Assembly (NCBI RefSeq): GCF_001995215.1
Contig: NZ_MUXN01000032.1
Span: 1-44,060, forward strand
Source: Amycolatopsis azurea DSM 43854
GTDB taxonomy: Bacteria; Actinomycetota; Actinomycetes; Mycobacteriales; Pseudonocardiaceae
Reading direction: 5' to 3'
DNA: 44,060 nucleotides
Part shown: one piece after another, positions 22,701 to 31,372 of the stretch
Layout: each line of letters starts with the position of its first letter
Numbering within the stretch: position 1 is the stretch's first letter
Program-made: the position numbers and the translations under genes
Notes under the pieces: generated by a model
The model's database searches: none
What the model was told of the DNA's origin: nothing
The model's input: the letters and a program-made list of their open reading frames with translations, nothing else

Positions 22701-23792
22701 ATGGATCCGAAGAGGAAGGCCATCACCGCGGCGGTGGTGGGGACGGCACTGGGCGTCGGCGGGCTCGCCGTCGTCGCGATGCCCGCCAGCGCGGGTGACG
22801 CCCCGGTGCTGCCGCAGATCAGCGCCGAGGAGCTGGTTCAGTCCACGCTCAACGCGAAGCCGGCGGCGTTCGAGGGGAAGGTCAAGGTCGACAACGACCT
22901 CGGCCTGCCGCAGATCGGCAGCACGCTGCCCGGCGCGGCCGCGCTCAACGTCGACTCGGCGCAGATCTCCACCGACGGCGCGGGCAAGAGCAAGGTGTCG
23001 CTCACCGAGGGCTCCAGCCAGCACACCATCGTCCGCAACGGCCAGACCGTCTGGGAGTACGACTCCAAGGACAACTCCGCGACCAAGGTCACCATCCCGG
23101 ACGACCTGGCCAAGGAGCACCAGAACAAGACCGAGGGCCAGGCCGTCGACCCGGCCACCGTCGCGTCGGAGCTGCTCGGCAAGGTGCGCGAGAGCAGCAC
23201 GATCGCCGTCGACGGGACGTCCTCGGTGGCGAACCGTTCGGCGTACGAACTGGTGCTGACCCCGAAGCCGACCGAGCGGACGCTGCTGCGCGAGATCCGC
23301 GTCGCGATCGACGAGCAGACCCGGATGCCGCTGCGGCTGACGGTGCTGGCCAACGGCACCGCCTCCCCGGCGCTCGAGGTCTCCTTCAGCGAGATCACCT
23401 TCGCGGACCAGCCCGCGTCGAACTTCGAGTTCACCCCGCCGAAGGGCGCGAAGGTGACCGAGAAGACCGCCGAGGTCGACCCGAAGAACCGTGAACTCGC
23501 CGAGCAGGCGAAGTCCGACGTCAAGGTCGTCGGCGACGGCTGGGACACCGCGATCACCGGGAAGATCCCGGCCGACGCGCTGGCCAAGGCCGGTAGCGCG
23601 AAGGACGAGGAAGGCCGCCAGGTCGACCCGAAGGCGATGCTTTCGCGGTTCGCCAAGCCGGTCAGCGGTGCCTGGGGCAGCGGCTGGCTGGTGACCACCA
23701 AGGTCGGCAGCGGCGTGCTGACCGACGACGGCCGCTTCGCCGTCGGCGCGGTGCCGGAGCAGGTCCTCTTCGAGGCTTTGGCCGCGAAGTGA
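22701..23792 (+). CDS. Secreted LolA-like protein
   Basis: About 363 residues. The signal peptide has KRK n-region, a hydrophobic core, and likely cleavage after ASA at ~31; no lipobox. The body resembles the LolA/LolB-type half-barrel found in actinobacterial secreted proteins: repeated Asp/Val strands, HTIVRNGQTVWEYDSKDNSATKVTIPD, VAIDEQTRMPLRLTVLANG, and FSEITFADQPASNFEFTPPKGAKVT. In other bacteria such folds carry lipid or sense envelope state. ATG at 22701 follows GGGAGAG. It is coupled by a four-base overlap to the ABC ATPase gene, so the three products probably act together. Confidence 0.82.
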   Translation: MDPKRKAITAAVVGTALGVGGLAVVAMPASAGDAPVLPQISAEELVQSTLNAKPAAFEGKVKVDNDLGLPQIGSTLPGAAALNVDSAQISTDGAGKSKVSLTEGSSQHTIVRNGQTVWEYDSKDNSATKVTIPDDLAKEHQNKTEGQAVDPATVASELLGKVRESSTIAVDGTSSVANRSAYELVLTPKPTERTLLREIRVAIDEQTRMPLRLTVLANGTASPALEVSFSEITFADQPASNFEFTPPKGAKVTEKTAEVDPKNRELAEQAKSDVKVVGDGWDTAITGKIPADALAKAGSAKDEEGRQVDPKAMLSRFAKPVSGAWGSGWLVTTKVGSGVLTDDGRFAVGAVPEQVLFEALAAK

Positions 23793-24784
23793 CCACCACT
23801 TTCGAAGCCGGGACGGACGCCTCCCTGGAGGCGTCCGCTCCGGCGGTACCCATGGCGGCCCGCACCAGGGGCCTGCGCAAGGTCTACGGCCGCACGGTGG
23901 CCGTGGACCACGTCGATCTCGACGTCCCCGAAGGCGCCGTGCTGGGGATGCTCGGCCCCAACGGTTCGGGCAAGACGACGACCATCCGGATGCTGCTCGG
24001 ACTCGTGCGGCCCACCGAGGGCGAGGTCGAACTCTTCGGCAAGAAGATGCCCGACGAGGCGGCGCACGCGCTGCCCGACGTCGGCGCGCTGGTCGAAGGG
24101 CCGGGCTTCCACCCTTTTCTCTCCGGGCGGGAGAACCTGCTGCGCGTGGCCGCGGCCGAACCGAGGCTGGCCTCGGCCGGGATCCCGGGCGCGGTCGACG
24201 CCGCGCTCGAGCGCGTCGGCCTGAGCGACGCCGCGACCCGGCGCTACAAGGGGTATTCGCTGGGCATGAAGCAGCGGATGGGGCTGGCGAGCGCGCTGCT
24301 CGTGCCGCGGCGGATGATCGTGCTCGACGAGCCGACCAACGGTCTCGATCCGGCCGGTACCAGGGAGATCCGCCGGATCATCGCCGAACTGCACGCGGAC
24401 GGCGTCACCGTGCTGGTGTCGTCGCATCTGCTGGCCGAGGTCGAGGCGACCTGCACGCACGTCGCGGTGCTCCAGTCGGGGAACGTGATCGCCCAGGGCG
24501 AGCTCACGGAACTGCTGGAGTCGGGGAACGCGGCCCTGCTGGTGCGGACGCCGGACGCCGAACTCGCGGTGGAGACCTTGCGGGAGAACAGGATCGGCAG
24601 CAGGCTCACGCCGGACGGCGTCCGCGTGGACCTCACCGCCGCCGAGGCCCCCGACGTGCTGCGTCATCTGGTGACGGCCGGGGTGGCCGTGCACGAGGCG
24701 TCACGGGCCCGGACCGGGCTGGAGGACCTGTTCGCCCGGCTGACCCAGCCGGAGTCCACTGTAGACGGTGAGGGGGAGTCGTGA
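23789..24784 (+). CDS. ABC exporter ATPase
   Basis: 331 residues. Walker A is GPNGSGKTT near 53-61, the signature is YSLGMKQRMGLASALL, Walker B is RMIVLDEPTNGLDPAGT, and the H-loop is VSSHLL. The pattern is that of the DrrA/CcmA-type ATPases for export or bacitracin-type resistance, with a C-terminal accessory domain (~230-320). An extra ~25-residue N-terminal segment precedes the cassette. GTG at 23789 overlaps the previous stop. It works with the permease encoded next, possibly moving a lipid, peptide or drug. Confidence 0.92.
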   Translation: MTTTFEAGTDASLEASAPAVPMAARTRGLRKVYGRTVAVDHVDLDVPEGAVLGMLGPNGSGKTTTIRMLLGLVRPTEGEVELFGKKMPDEAAHALPDVGALVEGPGFHPFLSGRENLLRVAAAEPRLASAGIPGAVDAALERVGLSDAATRRYKGYSLGMKQRMGLASALLVPRRMIVLDEPTNGLDPAGTREIRRIIAELHADGVTVLVSSHLLAEVEATCTHVAVLQSGNVIAQGELTELLESGNAALLVRTPDAELAVETLRENRIGSRLTPDGVRVDLTAAEAPDVLRHLVTAGVAVHEASRARTGLEDLFARLTQPESTVDGEGES

Positions 24785-25659
24785 CCCACGCTCTGGCCGC
24801 GGCACCCGCGGCACGGACCGGCCAGGACAGTGTCGGCCTGCTCCGGTTGTACCGCGCCGAACTGCGCTGGATCTTCCGGCGGCCCCGCACGCTGGCCGTG
24901 CTGGGGCTGCTCGCGCTGATCCCGATCGTGATCGGGGTCGCGCTGACGCTGGTCGACCCGGCGGAGGCGAACGGCGGTGGCGGCGGAGGAGACGGCGCGC
25001 TACTGGCGTCCGCGATGAACAACGGGTTCATCCTGCCGGTCGCGGCGCTGACCATGACGCTGGCACTGCTCCTGCCGCTCGCTTCGGCGATGGCCGGGGC
25101 GGACGCGATCGCCGGCGAGGCCGCGCACGGCACCCTGCGGGGCTGGCTGATCGCGCCGGTCGGGCGGGGCAAGCTGCTCGCGATCAAGGCGTTCGGCGTC
25201 GCGACGGTGTCGGTGCTCGCGGTGCTGGCCATGACGTTCACCGGGTTCGTCACCGGGCTGATCATCAGCGGCACCGACTCGATGTTCACCCTCACCGGCT
25301 CGACGCTGAGCGTGTGGGACGCGCTGGGCAGGCTCCTGATCGTGGCCCTGTGGATCACGCTGCAGCTGTGGGCGGTCGGCGCGGTCGCGCTCGCGATCTC
25401 GTCGTTCACCGAGCATCCGATGCTGGTGGTCGCCTCGGTGCTGGCCGGGACGATCGTGTTCACCATCCTGGGCTTCCTGGACGCGGTCTCGTGGCTGCAT
25501 CCCTTCCTGCTCAACAAGGACTGGTCGATGGCGCCGGCCTCGGTGCTGATGGATCCGCTGGACACCACGCTGCTCGGCGAAGGCGCCCTGCGGGCCGCCT
25601 GCTACATCGTCATCGGGCTCTCGATCGCCTACTCGCGCCTGACCACCCGAGACGGCTGA
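24781..25659 (+). CDS. ABC exporter permease (ABC-2 type)
   Basis: 292 residues with about six membrane helices: ~38-58, ~85-108, ~135-160, ~190-210, ~220-245 and ~265-285. A Gly-rich loop (NGGGGGGD) follows the first helix. A conserved SAMAGADAIAGEAAHGTLRGWLIAPVGRG segment is typical of ABC-2/NatB-like permeases. It starts at GTG 24781, overlapping the ATPase stop by four bases. The last 11 codons including the stop are repeated at 25923-25956 with only third-position changes. Confidence 0.9.
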   Translation: MTHALAAAPAARTGQDSVGLLRLYRAELRWIFRRPRTLAVLGLLALIPIVIGVALTLVDPAEANGGGGGGDGALLASAMNNGFILPVAALTMTLALLLPLASAMAGADAIAGEAAHGTLRGWLIAPVGRGKLLAIKAFGVATVSVLAVLAMTFTGFVTGLIISGTDSMFTLTGSTLSVWDALGRLLIVALWITLQLWAVGAVALAISSFTEHPMLVVASVLAGTIVFTILGFLDAVSWLHPFLLNKDWSMAPASVLMDPLDTTLLGEGALRAACYIVIGLSIAYSRLTTRDG

Positions 25660-25660
25660 C
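25627..25660. repeat. 3'-end direct repeat, copy A (in the permease gene)
   Basis: Thirty-four bases coding the final AYSRLTTRDG-stop of the permease. It matches 25923-25956 at 31 of 34 positions, offset 296. All three differences are at third codon positions and silent (GCC/GCT, ACC/ACA, CGA/CGG). Confidence 0.85.
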
Positions 25661-25682
25661 CCTGACCTGGGCCGACACGGCC

Positions 25683-25940
25683 GTGAGTGGCGACTCGGGC
25701 CAGAGCCGATGTTTCCGAGGACCTGCTGCCGGACGGTTTCGCGTGACGTGCTCGAAGGCGGAACTCGCGTGATCAGAGACCGAACTCGCGTGCTTGGAAG
25801 CGAAACTCGCGTGATCAGACGCCGCACACCCGAGTTCGGCGCCCAGTCACGTGAGTTCCGCCTTCAATCACGTGAGTCACGCCTCCAAGCACGCGAGATC
25901 CGCCTCCGAGCACGCGGGTCCCGCTTACTCGCGCCTGACC
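25683..25940. repeat. Leader plus 21-bp-period inverted array, copy 2
   Basis: The leader GTGAGTGGCGACTCGGG at 25683 is nearly identical to that at 9311. Forward units with AACTCGCGTG align at 25763, 25784 and 25805. Complementary units beginning GAGTT, GAGT, GAGA or GGGT start at 25832, 25853, 25874, 25895 and 25916. All steps are 21 bases. The unit core (GAACTCGCGTGATCAG) differs from that of copy 1 (GACGACACGTGTGAC), although both contain CGTGA or CGTGTGA. The array lies after the permease gene at a convergent junction. No coding function is credible. Confidence 0.8.
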
Positions 25941-25956
25941 ACACGGGACGGCTGAC
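25923..25956. repeat. 3'-end direct repeat, copy B (beyond the array)
   Basis: Second copy of the last 11 codons of the permease gene, in frame with a stop but with no gene in front of it. It closes the array segment on its right side. See copy A at 25627 for the differences. Confidence 0.85.
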
Positions 25957-25976
25957 TCGCTCGACAGGGGGCCGAG

Positions 25977-26013
25977 GGGGCCCTTCACCGCATGCGACGC
26001 GGTGAAGGGCCCC
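25977..26013. terminator. 15-bp hairpin before serine hydrolase gene end
   Basis: Perfect arms GGGGCCCTTCACCGC (25977-25991) and GCGGTGAAGGGCCCC (25999-26013) with a seven-base loop, of the GTGAAGG family. A weaker second fold (CTGAGGGG...CCCCTTCAG, ~26026-26048) runs into the stop codon of the serine hydrolase gene. It sits at a convergent junction and may terminate in both directions. Confidence 0.75.
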
Positions 26014-26044
26014 TTCGTCGCGTGAGCTGAGGGGAAAGTCCCCT

Positions 26045-27151
26045 TCAGCGGCAGAAGACCGCCGCCGCCATGGAGACCACGGCTTCGGTGGGCGGGTCCT
26101 GCTCGTACGGATTGAGGGACAGGGTCAGCGACTTGCCCTTCCCGTCGGTGAAGGCGACGGTGACATAGCCGATCAGCTGTCCGGTGTGCCCCCACACCGG
26201 CTTGGGGCCGTCCGCGCAGGGGATCGCGAACTCCTGCAAACCCAGGCCGTAGCGGAACAACGGGACCGCGTCCCGCATCCGCCGCATCTCCGCGAGGCTC
26301 TGCTTGCTCGTCAGCCTGCCCTGAAGCAGAGCGGTGACGAACGTGGTCAGGTCGCGCGTGGTGGAGATCATCTCGCCTGCCGCCCAGTCCAGCGACGGAT
26401 CCATGTCGGTGGCGTCCACGATCGTCGCGGGGGTCGTGGGCAGCGGTTCGTAGCCACGGGCGTGCGGGGCGGGCAGGGAGGGACGGTGGCCGGGCACGCT
26501 GGTGTTCCTGAGGTCGAGCGGACGCAGGATTCGCCGCGAGACCTCCTCGCCGTACGAATGTCCGGTCAGCTTCTCGACCAGCAGGCCGGCCACGACGTAG
26601 TTGGTGTTCGAGTAGTGCCAGGACTCGCCCGGGTTCTCGAAGTCCGGGCCTTTCGCGAACGCCACCTTCAGCAGTTGCGAAGGCGTGTAGTCGTCGAAGC
26701 GGGCATCGGCCCGCCAGCGGTTGGTCGAGTAGCCCGGTTCGCTCATGTAGTCGTGCAGGCCGCTGGTGTGCTGCAGGACGTGCCGGACGGTGACGCGCCC
26801 GCCGTCGGGCACGACACCGGGCAGGTGGCGCTCGATCGGATCGTCGAGTGCCAGCCGTCGCTCGTCGACCAGCTGCAGGAGCACCGTGGCCGCGAAGGTC
26901 TTGGTGACGCTGCCGATCCGGAAATGGCCGTCGGCGGCGGCCGGCGCCCCGGACGACAGGTCACGTACGCCCACCGCGTCCGACCACTGGCCGCGGCCGT
27001 TCCGGACGTGGATCAGCCCGGCCGTGATGTCGCGGCCGGCGGCGAGGGCGGCCAGCCGGGAGTGCAGTTCGGCGGCCGGGATGTCCGGCGTGGCCGGTGC
27101 GGCGACCGGACCGACGGCGAGAACGAGGGACAAGATCGTCTTCAGGAGCAT
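26045..27151 (-). CDS. Secreted serine hydrolase, beta-lactamase class C / DD-peptidase family
   Basis: About 368 residues. A hydrophobic signal peptide (1-~20) directs export. Catalytic motifs are S81-V-T-K84, Y-S-N in WHYSNTNY (~170), and H-T-G in VWGHTGQLIGY (~315), the three elements of the class C/DD-carboxypeptidase fold. RHVLQHTSGLHDY is also typical. It could trim peptidoglycan or act as an esterase; true beta-lactamase action is not implied. ATG at 27151 is favoured since it opens directly on the signal peptide; the frame continues to 27202. Confidence 0.9.
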   Translation of the reverse strand: MLLKTILSLVLAVGPVAAPATPDIPAAELHSRLAALAAGRDITAGLIHVRNGRGQWSDAVGVRDLSSGAPAAADGHFRIGSVTKTFAATVLLQLVDERRLALDDPIERHLPGVVPDGGRVTVRHVLQHTSGLHDYMSEPGYSTNRWRADARFDDYTPSQLLKVAFAKGPDFENPGESWHYSNTNYVVAGLLVEKLTGHSYGEEVSRRILRPLDLRNTSVPGHRPSLPAPHARGYEPLPTTPATIVDATDMDPSLDWAAGEMISTTRDLTTFVTALLQGRLTSKQSLAEMRRMRDAVPLFRYGLGLQEFAIPCADGPKPVWGHTGQLIGYVTVAFTDGKGKSLTLSLNPYEQDPPTEAVVSMAAAVFCR

Positions 27152-27232
27152 GGTGACGACGGTATGGCGGGCGAGCCCGGCGAACCCTGGGGTAAACCGC
27201 AAGGTTCGGACCGGACTACCGCATTCAGAGGA

Positions 27233-28258
27233 CTAATCGCGGAGCTGGGCGACGCCGTCGGGGTCCAGTGCGAGCCGCACGGTGTCCCCCGGGCGCAGAT
27301 CGGCGGTCACCGGCGCGACGGCGTCCACAGTGGACACTCCAGCCAGATCGCCGCCGGGCGCCACCACGAGCCGGACGTGTTCCCGCCGGTGCACCACGGC
27401 GGTGACCTCGCCTTCGACGCCGTCCTGGGACACCCGCAGCCCGTGCGGCCGCAGTCCCAGCTGCACCGCGCCGTCCTCGACGTCGGGCAGCGTGACCTCG
27501 CCGAGCGGCGTCCGCACCACGCCGCCGGACGCCTCGCCGTCGACGAACGTGGTCACGCCGAGGAACCGCGCCACGTCCTCGTCCACCGGCTGCCGCCAGA
27601 CGCGGCGCACCGCGCCTTCCTGCCGGATCTCGCCGTCGTCGAGCACGGCGACCCGGTCGGCGAGGGTGAACGCCTCCTCCTGGTCGTGCGTGACCAGGAG
27701 CGCGGTGATCTTGCTGCGCCGCAGCAGTGCCGCGAGGTCGATCGCCAGCTGTTCCCGCAGTCCGGCGTCCAAACCGGACAGTGGCTCGTCCAGCAGCAGC
27801 AACCGCGGTTCCGGCGCCAGCGCGCGGGCCAGCGCCACCCGCTGCGCCTGCCCGCCGGACAACTCGGTGACCCTGCGCCGCTCGTAGCCGCTCAGCCCGA
27901 CCAGCTCCAGCAGCGCCCGGACCCGCTCGGCGTGCTCGGTGCGGGGGACGTCGTGCATCCGCAGGCCGAAGGCGATGTTCGAGGCGACGTCCTTGTGCGG
28001 GAACAGTTGCCCGTCCTGGAAGACCAGCCCGAACTCCCGCCGGTGCACCGGGACGCCGGACAGGTCCTCGCCGTCCCACCGCACGGTGCCCGAAGTCAGC
28101 GGTTCCAGTCCGGTGATCGCCCGCAGCAGCGTCGACTTCCCCGAACCGGAAGGGCCGAGCAGCGCCAGCACCTCGCCGTCGGCGATGTCCAGCCGCGCGT
28201 CCTTCACCGCCGCGAAGGATCCATAGTGGACGGTCAGATCCCGTACCGACAGCGACAC
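27233..28258 (-). CDS. thiQ: Thiamine-type ABC transporter ATPase (ThiQ-like)
   Basis: About 341 residues. Walker A is GPSGSGKST near 35-43, the signature is LSGGQAQRVALARAL, Walker B is LLLLDEPLSGLD, and the H-loop is LVTHDQEEAF. An extra C-terminal domain (~240-341) of TOBE type is present, longer than E. coli ThiQ and more like FbpC or PotA. The GTG start at 28258 shares one base with the permease TAG stop, so translation is coupled. Assignment to thiamine rests mainly on the binding protein in the same operon. Confidence 0.85.
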   Translation of the reverse strand: MSLSVRDLTVHYGSFAAVKDARLDIADGEVLALLGPSGSGKSTLLRAITGLEPLTSGTVRWDGEDLSGVPVHRREFGLVFQDGQLFPHKDVASNIAFGLRMHDVPRTEHAERVRALLELVGLSGYERRRVTELSGGQAQRVALARALAPEPRLLLLDEPLSGLDAGLREQLAIDLAALLRRSKITALLVTHDQEEAFTLADRVAVLDDGEIRQEGAVRRVWRQPVDEDVARFLGVTTFVDGEASGGVVRTPLGEVTLPDVEDGAVQLGLRPHGLRVSQDGVEGEVTAVVHRREHVRLVVAPGGDLAGVSTVDAVAPVTADLRPGDTVRLALDPDGVAQLRD

Positions 28259-29919
28259 TAGAACTCCCCTACCGAATTCTGCCCGCGGACCGCGCCGAAC
28301 CGGTCGATCAGCACCACCGCCACCACGGTCACGATCATGAGCAGCGCGCAGGCCGCGTAGGCCATCTGGTTGTTCAGCTCCCCCGGCCGCGAGATCAGCG
28401 TCGCAACGGCGACCGGCAGCGTCGGCGCGTCCGGCCTGGCCAGGAAGCTCGTCGCGCCGAACTCGCCGAGCGCGACCACGTAACCGAAACCGGCGGCCGC
28501 GACCAGCGAACGCGCCGTCAGCGGGAGATCGATCTCCCGCCACACCCGGCCGGGGCTCGCGCCGAGGGTCGACGCGGCCTGCCGCAGCCGGACGTCGACC
28601 GACCGCAGCACCGGCAGCACCATCCGCACGATCAGCGGGATGATCACCAGCGCCTGCGCGAGCGGCACCAGCAGCGGCGACGTCCGCAGGTCGCCCGGCA
28701 GCGCGTCGAGCGTGACGAGGTAGCCGAAACCGACGGTCACCGCGGACACCCCCAGCGGGAGCATCAGTGCCGCGTCCATCGTCTCGCCCATGCCCCGCGC
28801 GAGCCTGCCCGGCGTGCGGCGCAACGCGACCAGCACGACCGAGGCCAGCACGCCGATGATCATCGCGAGCGTCGTCGCGTCGAACGCCGTCCGCAGCGAC
28901 ATCGACGCCGCGTCCCAGCCCGAGACCTGGAGCGCGCCACGGGATCCCCGGCCCGCGAGCGCTTCGTACCCGGCGAGGCTCCAACCGTCCGAAGTGGACA
29001 CGGACTCCACGAGCAGCGCCACGATCGGCGTCATCAGGAGCGCGATCACCGCGAGCCCGGCGCCCGCGGCCCACCACTCGCCGCCCCTCGGCCGCCTCGC
29101 GGTCTCGCTGCCCGAACGCAGGCGTACCGCGTTTTCCCGGCGCCGCCTCGCGAACGCCCCGACGACGAGCGCGGCGACAACAGCGGCGAACTGCACCAGG
29201 GACAGCGCCGCCGCGCCGGAGAGGTCGAGCAGTTCGACCGTGCGCAGGTAGATCTCGGTCTCCAGGGTGCGGTACTTCGCCCCGCCGAGAATGAGCACGA
29301 CCCCGAAACTGGTGGCGCAGAACAGGAACACCACCGCCGCCGACGACGCGATGGCGGGCGCGAGCGCGGGCAGCGTCACCGTACGGAAGGCCCGCCACGG
29401 TGACGCGCCGAGTGCCCGCGCCGCGTCCACGGTGCGCGGGTCGAGATGACTCCACAGCCCGGAAACCGTGCGCGCGACGACGGCGACATTGAAGAAGGCG
29501 TTGGCCAGTACCAGCGGCAGCAGTCCCCCGTCGGGCCAGAGCGCGCGGAACGCCAGGCCGACCACGACGGTGGGCAGCACGAACGGCACCAGCACGAGCG
29601 TCCGGACCAGCGAGACCCCCGGCAGCTTCACCCGCGCGAGCAGGAACGCGACCGGCAGGCCCGCGAGCACCGCGACGATCGTCGAAACCCCGGCGCTCGC
29701 CACGGTGAATCCCGCGAGCTTCCAGGTCAGCGGGTCGCCGATGGCCGTGCCGACGCCGCCGGAACCGAAGCCCCGGCCGATGATCGCCGCGACCGGCCAG
29801 GCGAAGAAGAGCACGAGGAAACCGAGCGGCAGCACGGCGAGTGCGGCCAGCCCGGCTCCTCGGAAAGTCAGCCTCGGCGTGCTCAGCCTTCGAGTAGCGT
29901 GCGCCACTGGGCGATCCAC
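28258..29919 (-). CDS. thiP: Thiamine-type ABC transporter permease, two fused halves (ThiP-like)
   Basis: 553 residues with about twelve membrane helices in two BPD_transp_1 halves. Each half has an EAA-like loop: VDAARALGASPWRAFRTVTLPALAP around 165-190 and RQAASTLGASPGRVWREIDLPLTA around 450-475. This single-chain, two-half layout is the ThiP/FbpB plan. The start is uncertain: ATG at 29919 overlaps the binding-protein gene by 37 bases and GTG at 29907 is also possible. It forms the channel with the adjacent ATPase. Confidence 0.87.
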   Translation of the reverse strand: MDRPVAHATRRLSTPRLTFRGAGLAALAVLPLGFLVLFFAWPVAAIIGRGFGSGGVGTAIGDPLTWKLAGFTVASAGVSTIVAVLAGLPVAFLLARVKLPGVSLVRTLVLVPFVLPTVVVGLAFRALWPDGGLLPLVLANAFFNVAVVARTVSGLWSHLDPRTVDAARALGASPWRAFRTVTLPALAPAIASSAAVVFLFCATSFGVVLILGGAKYRTLETEIYLRTVELLDLSGAAALSLVQFAAVVAALVVGAFARRRRENAVRLRSGSETARRPRGGEWWAAGAGLAVIALLMTPIVALLVESVSTSDGWSLAGYEALAGRGSRGALQVSGWDAASMSLRTAFDATTLAMIIGVLASVVLVALRRTPGRLARGMGETMDAALMLPLGVSAVTVGFGYLVTLDALPGDLRTSPLLVPLAQALVIIPLIVRMVLPVLRSVDVRLRQAASTLGASPGRVWREIDLPLTARSLVAAAGFGYVVALGEFGATSFLARPDAPTLPVAVATLISRPGELNNQMAYAACALLMIVTVVAVVLIDRFGAVRGQNSVGEF

Positions 29920-30935
29920 TGCTCGCGCCCGGCCTGGATCTTGGCCGGTTCGAGCGTCTTCGGCTGCTGCGGCAGCGGTGCGGCCTGCGCCCAGCCCTGC
30001 GGGAGCTCGACGCCCTGACGGGCCGGGTACACGTACATGTTGCTCGCCACGGTCACCTGGAACTGCTGGGACAGCAGGAAGTCCACGACCTTGCGGGCCT
30101 TCTCGACCTGCTTGCCGCCCGCGAGCACGCCCGCGTACTCGACCTGGCGGTAACAGGTGTCCAGCAGTGCCTTCGTCCGCGGCTTGCCGTCGTCACCGAG
30201 TTCGGCGGCGGGCGACGAAGCGTAGGAAACGACGATCGGACGCGGGCCCTTGCCCGAAGAACCGGAGAATTCCTTGGTGTAGGCCTCTTCCCAGCCACTG
30301 ACCGTCTTGAGACCGTTCGCCTTCAGCTGCGTCCAGTACGCCTGCCAGCCCTGCTCGCCGAACTGGGCGACGGTGCCGAGCAGGAACGCCAGGCCCGGCG
30401 ACGACGTCGCGGGGCTCTCGGCGACCATCAGGTCCTTGTACTTGGCGTCGGTCAGGTCCGCGAACGACTTCGGCTCCGGGATCCCCTTGTCCACGAAGTA
30501 CCGGCTGTCGACGTTGACGCAGACGTCGCCGAGGTCGACGGCGGAGAGCCGGTGCTCGGGGTCGACCGAGTACCGCTGCGGGCCGCGATCGGCTTCGGGG
30601 CTGGTGTACTGCTCGAAAACGCCCTCGGCGAGCGCGCGGGAGGCGAACGTCGAGTCGATGCCGTACGCGACGTCCCCGATCGGGTTCGCCTTGGTCAGCA
30701 CCAGTTTGTTGGTCAGCGCGCCCGCGTCACCCTGCTTGAGCACGGAGATCTTGATCCCGGACTGCCGCTCGAACGCGTCGAGGACCTCCTGCGGGGCGAG
30801 CCACGAGTCGTGGGTGACGAGGGTGACCGTCGACGGCGCCTGCGGGTCGTTCCCCGTGTTCCCGGAGAGCGAGCAGCCCGCGACGAGGGCGGCCACCGTG
30901 CCTGCCGCAACGACCGTGCGGAGGGCGCGTTTCAT
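29883..30935 (-). CDS. thiB: Thiamine-binding lipoprotein (ThiB-like)
   Basis: 350 residues with a lipoprotein signal ending LVAGC (C21). It belongs to the iron/thiamine branch of periplasmic binding proteins. TVTLVTHDSW, PIGDVAYGIDSTFA, SPATSSPGLAFLLGT, GWEEAYTKEFSG, IVVSYASSPA, MYVYPA and QWIAQWRTLL line up with E. coli ThiB, including aromatic residues of its thiamine pocket. It delivers the ligand to the two downstream subunits. Start ATG 30935 follows AGGAGG. No TPP riboswitch is visible in the 75 bases upstream, which is unusual for a thiamine transporter. Confidence 0.87.
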   Translation of the reverse strand: MKRALRTVVAAGTVAALVAGCSLSGNTGNDPQAPSTVTLVTHDSWLAPQEVLDAFERQSGIKISVLKQGDAGALTNKLVLTKANPIGDVAYGIDSTFASRALAEGVFEQYTSPEADRGPQRYSVDPEHRLSAVDLGDVCVNVDSRYFVDKGIPEPKSFADLTDAKYKDLMVAESPATSSPGLAFLLGTVAQFGEQGWQAYWTQLKANGLKTVSGWEEAYTKEFSGSSGKGPRPIVVSYASSPAAELGDDGKPRTKALLDTCYRQVEYAGVLAGGKQVEKARKVVDFLLSQQFQVTVASNMYVYPARQGVELPQGWAQAAPLPQQPKTLEPAKIQAGREQWIAQWRTLLEG

Positions 30936-31010
30936 CTAGCCTCCTGCTGTTTTCAAGGGGGGACCCGTGGCAAACGTGCAGCGTAGCCGACGGCGTACCA
31001 CCATGGAGTC

Positions 31011-31301
31011 ATGGCGGAAATCTTGAACGACAAGCAGGCCGACGAGGCCGTGACCAAACTCTCCGGCTGGACGCGTGACGGCGTCACGATCGAGCGGACG
31101 GCGAAGCTGCCGAGCTTCCCGAAGGCCATCGAAGCGGTGGACAAGGTGGCCGAACTGGCGGAGGCGGCCGACCACCATCCCGACATCGACATCCGCTGGC
31201 GGACTGTGACGTTCCGGCTCAGCACGCACTCCGCCGGAGGGCTGACGGAGAAGGACTTCGCGCTTGCGTCGCAGATCGACGGGGTACTCGACGCTGTGTG
31301 A
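31011..31301 (+). CDS. Pterin-4a-carbinolamine dehydratase
   Basis: 96 residues, the full family length. It dehydrates 4a-hydroxytetrahydropterin, recycling the pterin cofactor of aromatic amino acid hydroxylases. The active-site signature is H55-H56-P57-D58 with H73, in the fold AEAADHHPDIDIRWRTVTFRLSTHS. A hydroxylase gene is not in view, so its partner is unknown; some bacterial members are orphan. It is divergent from thiB with 75 bases between. Confidence 0.92.
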   Translation: MAEILNDKQADEAVTKLSGWTRDGVTIERTAKLPSFPKAIEAVDKVAELAEAADHHPDIDIRWRTVTFRLSTHSAGGLTEKDFALASQIDGVLDAV

Positions 31302-31372
31302 CGTCCGCAACGACCGCGCCACGACACCGCTTCTCGGACGTCTCCCGGATACGACCGAAGAGAAAAGGACGA

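Noticed and set aside
25627..25956. Target-site duplication of an insertion sequence
   Set aside because: 34 bases is too long for usual IS duplications, no transposase is present between copies, and the copies differ only silently, pointing to allelic recombination instead.
30936..31010. TPP riboswitch upstream of thiB
   Set aside because: None of the conserved TPP-riboswitch segments are present, and the interval is only 75 bases.
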